Shown: piece by piece, positions 30,525-40,736 of the stretch
Layout: every line of letters begins with the position of its first letter
Position numbering within the stretch: the stretch's first letter is position 1
Position numbers and translations under genes: made by a program
IMG/VR virus record: IMGVR_UViG_3300022890_000014
Span: 1-64,000 of that record
Direction: 5' to 3' (one strand)
Length of the DNA: 64,000 nt
Source of the DNA: a virus
The notes under the pieces: generated by a model
What the model saw: only the letters and a program-made list of their open reading frames with translations
What the model was told of the DNA's origin: nothing
Database searches by the model: none

Positions 30525-33500
30525 CGCCATGATAGAGCTAGTGAGTAGAATTCGTTGTAGTTACCCTTCATCTTGACTCTTGCTCTCATAAGAGATCCAG
30601 CAGGTGATGATTCTAGTCTTGCTAGACCTTTATTCATTCTCTGCTTTCTTTCGTTAGCCAAGTAGTATGTAGAGATGTATTCGTTAAACATCTCTATATC
30701 TGTATCAACCCATGTAGCACCATTATCTCTGGTAACTTCCATAGACATGTCATTATTTGTCGTTCCATAGATATACATCTCAAGATAAGACGACAACACG
30801 CTATTCCATGCAAACGCAGAATATATAAACTCATTGTTTGGGAAGCTATAGTCAGGAGGGGCAGACCCATGCCACCACTTGAGATAATTCACAGCATCGT
30901 CGCCTGCTGCTGGTGCAGGAGTTAATTCAAGCCCATCTGGACTATACTCGATGTCAATAGTGGGTTCCACATCAGATACAACACCTAATACGGTTATTAT
31001 TTTTCTTTCTTTTGTTCCACCAAGATAAAAAGAACTAAGACCCGCTCTAGTAATCATTGAGTTAGCAACATGAGCAGGCCATATGGCACCAGTTATGGCT
31101 ATGGGAGTTATTGCATAACCAGGAATAGCTATTCGCTCAAAATGAGTAAGATTGCTTCCTATGTGAAATAAATCTCCTATTATTGCGTCATACCCTATAG
31201 CATGAACCCCACTTGTGTAACCAAGTGTGGCACGAAATGTAGAAGCTGCCGTTGTCTTGCTTATACTGTGTAGTGCATTTATATTAACAGCAGAAGAATT
31301 GTTCGATACACCATATAGGGTTGATGCTGCATCAAAGCATATATCGTCATAGAACCTATCGCTATCAGCCACTCTGGTTACAACACCAGTCTCTACATCG
31401 ATAGTGCCTAGCCAGCTAGTCCAAGAAACAAGAAAGGTTGTTCCTATTACATAGTATAATCCTGACGCCGTATCCCTAGCGATACCATCTATTGAAGCTA
31501 TTGCATCTGCGTGAGTCCATGATAATTCGTGTCTTTTTATCAGACCTCCTCCGACTTCGGCAACCTCTGCAACATAGAATCTTGGAGTAAGTGCTGGTGG
31601 TGAGTCTAATTCAATGTAGACTGTGTGCATTCTAGGTTCTTCATGATTGCGGGTTATCATAAGTGCATACTGAGTAGATGGATGCATTATGATAGGCTCA
31701 TCGAATTCAACCTCAAAGAGTGCTGGACCTGCTGGTACTAGGGCTGGATCGATAATTTTCTCTGCTACGATGTCCATCATTCTAGGTTGTTGTACAGATG
31801 TGGTAGTATCGCTATACATTCTTACAATCTTAACCACATGTGTATCTACTGGAGATCCAGACTTAGATAGCATGAGTCTTGCTTTTGTAGCAATAACTGA
31901 TTCTGGGCCATCTATAAAGAACCCTTGGGCTATCATAGAGTTTGCTGATGTACCGACAAGTGCTGTGCCTGTACCTACTACAGATGTAGGAACGGATGAA
32001 ACTATCAACTCTTGTTCGTCGTATGCTTCTGACTTTATAAACGCAACACCAAAGTTTGGGTCTATAGCAAGAGAAGGTGATTTAAGTATAGTTCCAACAA
32101 TAGTTTCTTCATCTGGATCTCCATATGCTGTCACATGAGATATGTTACTATAAACAGGATCTCTTAATTGCCCTATTCCTCTAGCAATACACATTACCCA
32201 TAGAATATCAGGCCAACCTGAGCTGTCTACATCATTTAACGGATCTAACTTTGCGCATACTCCAGAACCATTAATTGCTGTTGTTCCATCACTTCCAGAT
32301 ATAAACCTTCCATCCAAGCCAGAATACCACCTACTATTGGTGTGATCCCACACGTATAAATCTAGACCTCTTGCAAGCGACACATCTCCAAACTCCAAAT
32401 CAGAAGATCCAAGCCCTAATGCATATGCCTTCCTGAATGCTGATAGATACGAAGAACCAACCTTCCAGTCCATAAGCAATCCAGCTTTACCAGACATTGC
32501 AAGATATGCATCTACACTAGCACCAATAAGCATACCACCAACACATAGATTTGATTCGTTTGCTATCCATGCAGGTATATAGTTTTGACTATTAGGAATT
32601 GCATTCACTGGTTGTCTAGCATAAATTGCTGTGTATGGAGTTGCGTTCATATACATTCCATCAGCATGTATATATATAGCATTGTCAGCAGGATATCCAG
32701 TTCCAAACAAGAATGTGGCGTCTGAACAGGATTCTAGCGTTCCATTTATATTGCCACCATTTGTGTTTGCTATTGCAAGAGCTAAGACATCACCTCCTCC
32801 AGTACCATTCATAAGTCCAACTTTTAGTCTTAGTTGGATTTGTGCCCCTGCAGATACAACTGCCATGTACAAGCATGATGTAAACGCTAAGGATGCATCA
32901 GTGATCATAGAATATGGTGTTGGCCCAGAGATTGCAGCAGCACCCTGATTTACAAACACCACCTCTGAAGTTCCAGGGTATGCTTTTGTAATAGTCTTGA
33001 TGTCAGATGTTACTCCTCCATTGAGAAATTCTGACCATGATACAGATATTGCCCCGCCCATGTTGTGGATTTGAGGGATACCAATAATATCCCCCGCAGC
33101 AGAAGTCTTTACAACTCCTGTGACTATAGTAAGGGGGAATGCCACAACAAAATCCATTCCAAATATTTCCCAATTACCAGCAGCAGTATCGTATCTAGTA
33201 GCGCATATATGAACTTTACCAGCAGAACCTAGAACACACCATGTTTCGCCAAGAAGGTACGCTGTTGATGGAACCCACATCTCAAGTGAAGGAACTGTGC
33301 CGTCAGGAAGTAGGTCACTTTTATTGTGACGTGCAGTAATTATTCCCTGATCAAAATTAGCACCACCAGTGAATGCCGGTGAATACGCTGCGTCAACTTG
33401 TTGGACAAAGGATACATACAGGAATCCAGCATCACCAGCATCACTACATATCTTTGCTGTCTTTTTTCTATAAGTATCGTATGAAGCACCAGTTCCAGAC

Positions 33501-34000
33501 GATGCCTGAAAGTTCCATGTTGCATTGTATGCTACTACACCAGTATTAAATAATGCTCCAAACTGATCGAACTGAGCAATCTTCAAATAGTGCCATCCGG
33601 AACCTGAGTCTGTATATGCATACAAGACATACACGTATGAGCCAACTGCATGTACATCTAAAACTTCCTGGAGTGTCTCTGGTCCACCAGAAGAAGTAAT
33701 GAATGATTGCATGACTCCGCTAGCTGTAGCAGATACTCCATTTGGTGCTCCTAGAACACTGTAATCTAAGAGGGAGATTTCATCTTCTCCAATTGTATTT
33801 GTCGGTCTTGTTCCAAATAAATCTTTTACTTCAGCAGGAGTAGTTATTCTTCCTCTGAGGGATGTATATGACAAAGGGTCAATTGTTGGAGCTATTCTTT
33901 TTATTACTGACTCTGATGATGGAAATGACAGTGTTGATGCATCTAGAGCCTTAAACCTCTCTACTTTTAGAGCAGATCCATCATGTTGATAAGTAGGCAT
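30521..34000 (-). CDS. Large tail-fibre/receptor-binding protein
   Basis: 1159 aa, rich in Ser, Thr, Gly and Ala, predicted mostly beta. The C-terminal part contains propeller-like strands (SIDGIARDTASGLYYVIG, ICFDAASTLYGVSN) and a terminal domain with charged residues. It contains FRKAYALG near residue 525, the same peptide the palindrome encodes but with synonymous codons (see findings). It lies between the 1440-aa fibre and the propeller gene, so it is probably part of the host-binding apparatus. Exact fold and receptor unknown. Confidence 0.75.
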   Translation of the reverse strand: MPTYQHDGSALKVERFKALDASTLSFPSSESVIKRIAPTIDPLSYTSLRGRITTPAEVKDLFGTRPTNTIGEDEISLLDYSVLGAPNGVSATASGVMQSFITSSGGPETLQEVLDVHAVGSYVYVLYAYTDSGSGWHYLKIAQFDQFGALFNTGVVAYNATWNFQASSGTGASYDTYRKKTAKICSDAGDAGFLYVSFVQQVDAAYSPAFTGGANFDQGIITARHNKSDLLPDGTVPSLEMWVPSTAYLLGETWCVLGSAGKVHICATRYDTAAGNWEIFGMDFVVAFPLTIVTGVVKTSAAGDIIGIPQIHNMGGAISVSWSEFLNGGVTSDIKTITKAYPGTSEVVFVNQGAAAISGPTPYSMITDASLAFTSCLYMAVVSAGAQIQLRLKVGLMNGTGGGDVLALAIANTNGGNINGTLESCSDATFLFGTGYPADNAIYIHADGMYMNATPYTAIYARQPVNAIPNSQNYIPAWIANESNLCVGGMLIGASVDAYLAMSGKAGLLMDWKVGSSYLSAFRKAYALGLGSSDLEFGDVSLARGLDLYVWDHTNSRWYSGLDGRFISGSDGTTAINGSGVCAKLDPLNDVDSSGWPDILWVMCIARGIGQLRDPVYSNISHVTAYGDPDEETIVGTILKSPSLAIDPNFGVAFIKSEAYDEQELIVSSVPTSVVGTGTALVGTSANSMIAQGFFIDGPESVIATKARLMLSKSGSPVDTHVVKIVRMYSDTTTSVQQPRMMDIVAEKIIDPALVPAGPALFEVEFDEPIIMHPSTQYALMITRNHEEPRMHTVYIELDSPPALTPRFYVAEVAEVGGGLIKRHELSWTHADAIASIDGIARDTASGLYYVIGTTFLVSWTSWLGTIDVETGVVTRVADSDRFYDDICFDAASTLYGVSNNSSAVNINALHSISKTTAASTFRATLGYTSGVHAIGYDAIIGDLFHIGSNLTHFERIAIPGYAITPIAITGAIWPAHVANSMITRAGLSSFYLGGTKERKIITVLGVVSDVEPTIDIEYSPDGLELTPAPAAGDDAVNYLKWWHGSAPPDYSFPNNEFIYSAFAWNSVLSSYLEMYIYGTTNNDMSMEVTRDNGATWVDTDIEMFNEYISTYYLANERKQRMNKGLARLESSPAGSLMRARVKMKGNYNEFYSLALSWR

Positions 34001-34018
34001 TTATTGTCTCCGTATTAT

Positions 34019-34034
34019 TGCGTAAGCCTTACGC
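34019..34034. repeat. Dispersed palindrome, copy 20
   Basis: 16-nt copy, central C on +, paired with copy 21 only 12 nt away. Confidence 0.93.
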
Positions 34035-34046
34035 GAAAGTTCCATG

Positions 34047-34063
34047 TGCGTAAGGCTTACGCA
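34047..34063. repeat. Dispersed palindrome, copy 21
   Basis: Perfect 17-nt copy, central G on +. Copies 20 and 21 are the only full pair in one intergenic gap. Confidence 0.95.
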
Positions 34064-34069
34064 ATAGAT

Positions 34070-37000
34070 TTAGTGAGATTCCAAGGCATCTATGATAGAA
34101 CTATTGACGAAACCATCAACCCATCCACTAGGTAGGTTAATAAGTGGAGAAGAGTTTATAGCTTGAACTTCTGATGTCACCATAGCAAGTAGTTGTTCAT
34201 ATATACCATTGTTTAGCAGACTTATCAAGCCCTCTCTGTGAACATCCATATTTATAAACTCATCGAATCCTACAGAAACGCCAGATAGTAAAAGTCCCGC
34301 TCTTGTGCTGCTTGGATTTATTGAGAATCTACCAAATGGGTTATCCCCAGTTACAGATGATATAGTCATGTCTCCACCTGGAACAGAGGGATTACCTCTT
34401 GATACAAGAGAAGAGAACCCTCTAAAGTCTGAGACATCGTTCATTTTGAATCCAGTATTCAGACATGAACATCTTACAGATCCACCAGACACAGATTCGC
34501 ATATATTGATATGAATAGCAGCGTCAGCACCAATAGAGCCAATATCAATGTCATCAAGCCTAACCTTCTTACACATGTATGCCTCAAGGACTGTATATGT
34601 ATTCACAGAGATAGGAGTGCGATCAGTTACCTCAACATTGTTAAGTACTAATTCAGACAATTGATTAAAGCTCATAAGAGATATAGCTGCAACATTAATA
34701 TGGTTCTTTAGAACTCTAGCCTTCATCCCATCAATTCTTACACCAGCATTGTATACTGTTATGTCTGTTGCTGCTGAAGATTCAGGAATGATGTCTGCAA
34801 GATGAAGTATTCTTCCACCTTTACTTATGCGAGAAACGAATGTTTCGGTTCTAGTTGTTGGTCCAACTACCCTCACTGAACTACCGACCTTAATGCCCTT
34901 CATTTGACAATTTTCGCTTAGATAAACTTGCCTTGTTTTCTCATAGACATTGAATGTTCCATACACGCCAGTAGAGTAGCAAAGGTAGGATAATCCAGAA
35001 TCACTAGTCCTTTCGTCTACAAGTATAGCTCCAGGCATAAACTCTATGTTGGTTCCACCAGGAAAATTAAGTGATGAAGATACTATGTATAATCCAGGTC
35101 CAACAACAACTTTTCTATTGCTCTCTGGGAATACATTCTTGTCATACGAATTAAGAGACATAGACAGAGATCTACTTACTGCCTTCTGTATTCCTTCAAA
35201 CCCAGAGTATTCCCCAAAAGACTGATAACCATCACCAACATATATATCTTTAGAATCTGGTAGATTCTTCTGAGAAATCTCTACTAAGCCTGGAACTGAT
35301 ACTGAGTTTTCACTGGTTGCACTAGACGTATCACCTGGAGATGTCTCAAATAAGCGCACTTCACCGATACTCATAGCAAATGAATCGCTACCATCAGATG
35401 CTTCGTAAGGAATCAATAACTGTGCAGAGAAGTATACTTTTATGTATTCATCAGTTGTTGACGATACCATCTTAATGATAGTGTTTCCATTAACTCTGTA
35501 AACATCCCTAACTGCTCTTAGTATCCAGTTGGAATTATCTAAACTACTATATACTGTCATAACGGATAGTGGATCAATAGTGTCATCGAATCCATCAGAT
35601 TCAACATCATCTAGCAGCATTATGGCTGATACGTTTGGCTTAGTTGACATCATGCCAACAGACATGCCAGCAGCAGTGGCTACTGTTGTTGCTATTCTAG
35701 ATCCATCTCTCATTCCTATCGCGCTAGCAGAAACAGAAGATAGCACAGATGGTCCGGCAGGTGTTGCATCTGTCGCTATGTGAAGTCCTAATCCTGGGTA
35801 GTCTGGTATAGCTCCAGAAAGAACCTTTATCTCTGCTAAAAGAAACTCTTTGGATCCACTAAACACATCTGGACTAATACCATTCGGTGTTTCAGGCATG
35901 TTGCCTTCGAGTGATATTTCAAGATTAGAGAATACAGTGTCGTAAGCTCCACCATTGAATGCTGTAGCCTGAATAATAACTTCACCAGATGGATACACAT
36001 GTGTTCCAGATATTGCAGTGTATGAATCAGCCACACCAAGAGCAAATCTTGAGTTTGACATAGATTGTAATGACTTAGATAGCATGTTTGCGAACACGCT
36101 GGTTCCATTTGTTCCTAAGACAATTACTCTACCGTCCTGAAGAGCTATAACATCTGTCAAGTCTAGTACGTCTGTGACCTTGCCCTCTGTTGCTGCGATC
36201 CATCCTTCATTTATTGCAGCAATATCTGATACTTTGACTCCAAACACAGAGTACCAGTTATCATCTGCTGTATACACCTTGGCTGCTGTAAAAGCAAGTA
36301 TTTCATCATCCTCTGTTCTTACGCTAACTATCTTAGATGTCATAGAAACATTAGATAGAACACCTATGTTAGACTCTCCATACACAGTAGGATTTACTAG
36401 AGTAGTTGAATCGGACGCCTTACATGTAACATCCATCGCTCCACCACCCAGTGGTGTTCTGAAATAGAAATATCTTTCTGTCTCATACGTGCATTGAATG
36501 GAGCATCTTTGAGATGGAGTTGCATCTAAATTTGCTTCAGCTATGATAGATGAAACACCACCTGCTGCATGTCCGACAAATCGTACTGTTCTAACCAAGT
36601 CGGTAGCTATGTCGATAAACACTAGACTTACTTGCTGCGTAAGGCTTACGCAGATAGATAAGTCTCTGGAATTAGTATCTGAGATTCTTACAGGAGCGGT
36701 TATCTGCGTGTTTCCGAAAGCATCTAGCCTGCAATACCAAACTTTATTAACTCCAGATTCAGTCTCAATCCATGCAAAGTGGAATGTTCCATGTATATCT
36801 GTGGCTGAAACTAGCTCTTTGACTCCAGTATTTTGTGGAGCTATAGAAGAAGTATAGTCACCATGCTGTCCGTACTGAGAAGAGTTTGCGTAGAATCTTA
36901 TTCCTGCATTTGAAAATGGCGCTATGACATTTAGGTCTGCGAAAGCCTTCACAGTAACACCTAGATTATTAGAAACAGTACTGTTTATATCAATACCTGA

Positions 37001-38392
37001 ATTAACTGCAAGTGACAGTACTGGCGACGCCTCTGGTATTGTTCTCCCAGAGCTAGGATCAGTTGTCCTGTATCCCAGTGCGCTAGATACACCTAGTCTA
37101 TATTTCAGTGCAACTTCGCCTATTGGCTTGTTTGGAGAAACAACTCCTTCTAAGCCGTCGAGAACTTCTTCCTTAGTAGTCCTTGAGGTGATGAATAACT
37201 TGTCTATTCTTTCACCAAGAACAGGATTATTCAGAGGAACTCTAAGTAACTCGAATGATGGAACTGTGTCAACTATTGTTGTTGAATTAGCACTAACGAG
37301 CAGTGGTTTTCTTTCTTCTCCACCATCAATTCTTTTTGGAGATTTAACTACTAGTTCTGGTGGATACTTAGCCATGTCTACAAAGTAGTCTAGGCCATTT
37401 GAATAACACCCACCTTTACCTATTGCAGAAGAAACATCGTCAACACTACCCCTGATAGACTCTGCCGTGAAAGATGATGCGCTCATCCATCCAGTGAGAT
37501 GCCTTCCGTAGCTCATATATTTTACTGCTAGCACTACAGCATTTCTTGCTGATACTTGACCAACAGATATTTTGATGTTTGTTGGGCTGTCTTCTCTGTC
37601 ATCTTGCGTTTCTGCATAAAGATACAGAGGAGGAGGGTTTGCGTATAAAACATCAACTGGGTAATCAATAGTCTGAGTTGTATTAACTGAAACCTTTATA
37701 CCGTTACAGCTAAAGTTTCCTGGTGATACCTCAACATTAGGAGGAGAATACTCTGCGTATTCAAGTTCTTCTTGACCAGCGGCTAATGTAACAAACTTTT
37801 TAGTGCTGTATATCTCAAGAACTGTTGCGCTTATTCCAGCATTAACTCTGTAGATTCCCCAGTTATCTCTTGCCTCTGGTATGCTATACAGAATGCTTGA
37901 TTGATTAACAAATGTGGCCGCAGCTATTGTAACAGACGATATATTTATATATGCCGTTATCTTGAAGGCGTTAGCATTAGCTCCTTTATATACAGTGATC
38001 CATTTACCTACATCTGTAGCCGCAAACGGACTATTTACTGTATCGGTGAATGTAGTAGGAGCAACAGCAAGAACGGAACCACCAAGAAAGTTTCTTCTTT
38101 TCTCTTGATCTATCCCGCTAAATATCAGTTGATTTCCACCAACAACAAACCAGTTATTTTTTATAGAGCTAGCTAGAAATCCAGGAGAAGATAAATCTTC
38201 AAACCTTATTGCTTCTCCGGCAGACAGTATTGGCTTTCCTCTTCCAGTTAAATTTACTACTGGTCCATTCTCAGTGATCTCAAGACCGTTAAGTATTCTT
38301 CCGGTGCTTACACCGAATACCTTCTTGAATGCAGTATTTATCTCAGACGAGATATACGGTGAATTCATTTTCAAGTGTTTTGTGATACCCAT
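34070..38392 (-). CDS. Giant tail fibre/tailspike with beta-helix domain
   Basis: 1440 aa. The N-terminus (about 40 residues with a helix and ITENGP) looks like an attachment module. The long middle is beta-rich and repetitive. From about residue 1090 a pectate-lyase-type right-handed beta-helix is suggested by short strands with Asn/Gly turns (YIVSSSLNFPGGTNIEFMP, VLKNHINVAAISLM). Such domains in tailspikes bind or cut host surface polysaccharides; no catalytic pair was identified. A palindrome copy lies inside the gene at 36636, read as VSLTQ. The gene is adjacent to other fibre genes and follows the baseplate operon. Confidence 0.78.
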   Translation of the reverse strand: MGITKHLKMNSPYISSEINTAFKKVFGVSTGRILNGLEITENGPVVNLTGRGKPILSAGEAIRFEDLSSPGFLASSIKNNWFVVGGNQLIFSGIDQEKRRNFLGGSVLAVAPTTFTDTVNSPFAATDVGKWITVYKGANANAFKITAYINISSVTIAAATFVNQSSILYSIPEARDNWGIYRVNAGISATVLEIYSTKKFVTLAAGQEELEYAEYSPPNVEVSPGNFSCNGIKVSVNTTQTIDYPVDVLYANPPPLYLYAETQDDREDSPTNIKISVGQVSARNAVVLAVKYMSYGRHLTGWMSASSFTAESIRGSVDDVSSAIGKGGCYSNGLDYFVDMAKYPPELVVKSPKRIDGGEERKPLLVSANSTTIVDTVPSFELLRVPLNNPVLGERIDKLFITSRTTKEEVLDGLEGVVSPNKPIGEVALKYRLGVSSALGYRTTDPSSGRTIPEASPVLSLAVNSGIDINSTVSNNLGVTVKAFADLNVIAPFSNAGIRFYANSSQYGQHGDYTSSIAPQNTGVKELVSATDIHGTFHFAWIETESGVNKVWYCRLDAFGNTQITAPVRISDTNSRDLSICVSLTQQVSLVFIDIATDLVRTVRFVGHAAGGVSSIIAEANLDATPSQRCSIQCTYETERYFYFRTPLGGGAMDVTCKASDSTTLVNPTVYGESNIGVLSNVSMTSKIVSVRTEDDEILAFTAAKVYTADDNWYSVFGVKVSDIAAINEGWIAATEGKVTDVLDLTDVIALQDGRVIVLGTNGTSVFANMLSKSLQSMSNSRFALGVADSYTAISGTHVYPSGEVIIQATAFNGGAYDTVFSNLEISLEGNMPETPNGISPDVFSGSKEFLLAEIKVLSGAIPDYPGLGLHIATDATPAGPSVLSSVSASAIGMRDGSRIATTVATAAGMSVGMMSTKPNVSAIMLLDDVESDGFDDTIDPLSVMTVYSSLDNSNWILRAVRDVYRVNGNTIIKMVSSTTDEYIKVYFSAQLLIPYEASDGSDSFAMSIGEVRLFETSPGDTSSATSENSVSVPGLVEISQKNLPDSKDIYVGDGYQSFGEYSGFEGIQKAVSRSLSMSLNSYDKNVFPESNRKVVVGPGLYIVSSSLNFPGGTNIEFMPGAILVDERTSDSGLSYLCYSTGVYGTFNVYEKTRQVYLSENCQMKGIKVGSSVRVVGPTTRTETFVSRISKGGRILHLADIIPESSAATDITVYNAGVRIDGMKARVLKNHINVAAISLMSFNQLSELVLNNVEVTDRTPISVNTYTVLEAYMCKKVRLDDIDIGSIGADAAIHINICESVSGGSVRCSCLNTGFKMNDVSDFRGFSSLVSRGNPSVPGGDMTISSVTGDNPFGRFSINPSSTRAGLLLSGVSVGFDEFINMDVHREGLISLLNNGIYEQLLAMVTSEVQAINSSPLINLPSGWVDGFVNSSIIDALESH
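36636..36652. repeat. Dispersed palindrome, copy 22 (inside a gene)
   Basis: Perfect 17-nt copy, central G on +, read as CVSLTQ in the 1440-aa fibre. Confidence 0.95.
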
Positions 38393-38402
38393 CTATTATC
38401 CT

Positions 38403-38418
38403 TGCGTAAGGCTTACGC
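38403..38418. repeat. Dispersed palindrome, copy 23
   Basis: 16-nt copy, central G on +, abutting the RBS (AAGGAT) of the 1440-aa fibre gene; its last bases contribute to the RBS context. Confidence 0.93.
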
Positions 38419-38437
38419 GTCCTGGTTAGGATTGTGT

Positions 38438-39955
38438 CTACGCATCTCTTTCGACTACGATTCTATACACGCTATTTGCCTGGACAGCTTCATACGACGC
38501 ATCTATGTTATGATCATTTGGAAATGTGGTTCCCTGAGCTTTTCTTTGGTATGCATAGCCACCAGCAACAGGAAGCTTGGCTCCATATACAATTTCAATA
38601 GACTGTCTGGTCACATAGCCAAACCATCCACTTACTCCTGCTGGCGCAACAGTTGTTCCACCAAGTCTTTGCTCAAAAGGAAGCTCTTGGACATCATAGA
38701 TATGCCCCACTGCATTCTTTCTTGCAGTGAAAACTCTAGTCTTCATAGGTGTGGCAGCTTTATCTCCACCGACATGAGTAGGCATAAAACCAACACCAAC
38801 CATGTGGTTTGTTGCAGCTACCGAAGCAGGATTTGTTCCAGCTATTGCTGGTGCTGCTGTCCACCCGCTGTTATATTCTCCATTAGCTCTGTATGCGAAC
38901 GGAGTTATTACTGTGGCTGCTCCATTCCATTGAACTTCACCAATGTAAGCTCTTCCACTTGATGCTGCTGGATCTGGACATACTTCAAAGTATTCTGTTC
39001 CGACCACTGTAACTGACTGGTGGGACAGTTTTGCGGCGAACGGATTTATAATAGTGAAGTTGAGGCCGACAACGGATGACGCATAGGCTGCGCTAATAGG
39101 AAGCCCACCAATTATTCTTACGTCTGCTGCTCCAACTGCTTCTACTATATAGTCTCCACCAATATCGAATGGAGTATAGGATGTATTCGCAGCTATCCTT
39201 ACTATGTCTCCTACCTTAGCGTCAGTAAACGCACCTACAGTAGCAGAAGTAAGGGTGTTCCATGCGCCAACAGGAGCGCCCGACTTAGCCATAACTCCAT
39301 CAACACCAGTGTATAAATCTGTTTCTGTTGCTCCACCTGGCTCAACATACAGGAAGGCTGTCTGCTTACCAGCCATAGCCCCAGTGCTAGATCCTGTAGC
39401 CTTACGTATGTTATATATTTTTCCGTCAATATTAAATTCTGCTATTGAGGAAGGGCTGAATGTTGGTATTGCGGCCGCAACAGATACAGTATCACCAGTT
39501 GTGATGATAGAGTTTCTTTTTGTGAGACCTCTTCTTGCTAGCTCTTTCTGGAGTCTATCTCTCTGGCTTGTGCCTGTGTCAACTTGTCCTTGTGATGCCC
39601 AGTAGATGTACTGCTCAAGTCGTGTAAACAACTCGAAGACTCCCTGTGATTCACCAGTTAGTCGAGAAAAGTTAGCTAAAGTGATCTCGGGCTGTGGCTT
39701 TAGTGTACCATCAGCATCAGACATCAAATCCATTCTTTTCTGTAGCGCATCAGCCGAACCAATAACTCCTGCTGGTATATCTGTCGCAACAGTATTAGTA
39801 AGGGAACCAGAAGCGTTATTAATAGATCTCATTGCGTATGAGACGGATGTATCAATTACTTCTTTGTTTGCGTTTTCTGGAACATCCCACCCATCAACAA
39901 AATCTCCATTATCTGGCTTTACTAGTTTAAGATCGCCTGGTGTTAGAGTTGACAT
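38438..39955 (-). CDS. Tail fibre/tail structural protein
   Basis: 505 aa. A helical N-terminal third (about residues 40-165, with a likely coiled coil) precedes a beta-rich, Gly/Ala/Thr-rich region typical of fibre shafts and tips. No catalytic motif seen. It lies between the baseplate-proximal genes and the giant fibre, fitting a fibre hinge or short tail fibre. The start is supported by GAGGAT upstream. Confidence 0.68.
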   Translation of the reverse strand: MSTLTPGDLKLVKPDNGDFVDGWDVPENANKEVIDTSVSYAMRSINNASGSLTNTVATDIPAGVIGSADALQKRMDLMSDADGTLKPQPEITLANFSRLTGESQGVFELFTRLEQYIYWASQGQVDTGTSQRDRLQKELARRGLTKRNSIITTGDTVSVAAAIPTFSPSSIAEFNIDGKIYNIRKATGSSTGAMAGKQTAFLYVEPGGATETDLYTGVDGVMAKSGAPVGAWNTLTSATVGAFTDAKVGDIVRIAANTSYTPFDIGGDYIVEAVGAADVRIIGGLPISAAYASSVVGLNFTIINPFAAKLSHQSVTVVGTEYFEVCPDPAASSGRAYIGEVQWNGAATVITPFAYRANGEYNSGWTAAPAIAGTNPASVAATNHMVGVGFMPTHVGGDKAATPMKTRVFTARKNAVGHIYDVQELPFEQRLGGTTVAPAGVSGWFGYVTRQSIEIVYGAKLPVAGGYAYQRKAQGTTFPNDHNIDASYEAVQANSVYRIVVERDA

Positions 39956-39975
39956 ACTTATCCTCTGTATTGTTT

Positions 39976-39992
39976 TGCGTAAGGCTTACGCA
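39976..39992. repeat. Dispersed palindrome, copy 24
   Basis: Perfect 17-nt copy, central G on +, between the 209-aa gene and the 505-aa gene. Confidence 0.95.
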
Positions 39993-39998
39993 TGAATT

Positions 39999-40628
39999 TT
40001 AAAGAACTATAAACAGGGTCCATTTTATAGTAGCTGTGATAGTCTGCCCTGGTGTAAAGGGGAATGACTTGAACGTCTTGTGTGTTATCTCTACTTCTGA
40101 TGCACTATCAACACCAGGATCTCCTGGTTTGCCAGCTACATATGTTCCTGGGATACTTGAGACAAGAGCGGCTTCATTTAGGTATTCACCAGCATTGGCG
40201 GGGTTGAAGTCTCCTACAATAAGATCATCACTGAGAATATCAACGATTATCTCAAGAGCATCTCCAGTTGGATGAGATGAGGATGTGATGTCCTTGATAT
40301 GCACAGGATAGAACAGGGCAGTTCTTGATTTATCAAGAGTCTTTGGTGTGAACAGATCGCTAGATGGACAGCCACCATCACCAACCACAAGTCTACATAT
40401 AGATCTTGGTGTGCCTAGTATTTCTCTAGCAGCATTGTTTCTGAGCATCTTCATGATTTCGTACTTACCTTGGGTAAGGACTACGTTATCATCTTTCTCC
40501 TCAAAAATAAGCTTGCCGTCTTTGTCACGTACATGTATTTCTACCTTTCCGTGAATCCCGACCTCATCTTCTAATTTTAGTGGTTGTTCTTTTGGTATGC
40601 CTAGTTTCGATTTCAGCCAGTTGAGCAT
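39999..40628 (-). CDS. Hypothetical tail/baseplate-associated protein
   Basis: 209 aa, predicted mixed alpha/beta. Segments such as IHGKVEIHVRDKDGKLIFEEKDDN and the conserved-looking ICRLVVGDGG and LNEAALVS stretches resemble small fibre-base or baseplate-periphery proteins of myoviruses, but I cannot assign a family. It has its own promoter-like element upstream and is followed by the 505-aa fibre gene. Confidence 0.62.
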   Translation of the reverse strand: MLNWLKSKLGIPKEQPLKLEDEVGIHGKVEIHVRDKDGKLIFEEKDDNVVLTQGKYEIMKMLRNNAAREILGTPRSICRLVVGDGGCPSSDLFTPKTLDKSRTALFYPVHIKDITSSSHPTGDALEIIVDILSDDLIVGDFNPANAGEYLNEAALVSSIPGTYVAGKPGDPGVDSASEVEITHKTFKSFPFTPGQTITATIKWTLFIVL

Positions 40629-40657
40629 TATTTATATCCTCTTTGTATGTTTGAGGA

Positions 40658-40669
40658 TATTTTATCACA
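40658..40669 (-). promoter_or_regulatory. Extended -10 promoter
   Basis: - strand TGTGATAAAATA: TG-A-TAAAAT, with a weak -35 (TTGCCC) 17 nt upstream. It precedes the gene at 39999. Confidence 0.5.
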
Positions 40670-40717
40670 CTGTGGAAGATAGGGCAAGTAGCAGTATTAT
40701 TATGTGTAGTGTTGTTA

Positions 40718-40734
40718 TGCGTAAGGCTTACGCA
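40718..40734. repeat. Dispersed palindrome, copy 25
   Basis: Perfect 17-nt copy, central G on +, 2 nt beyond the stop of the 1206-aa gene. Confidence 0.95.
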
Positions 40735-40736
40735 GT

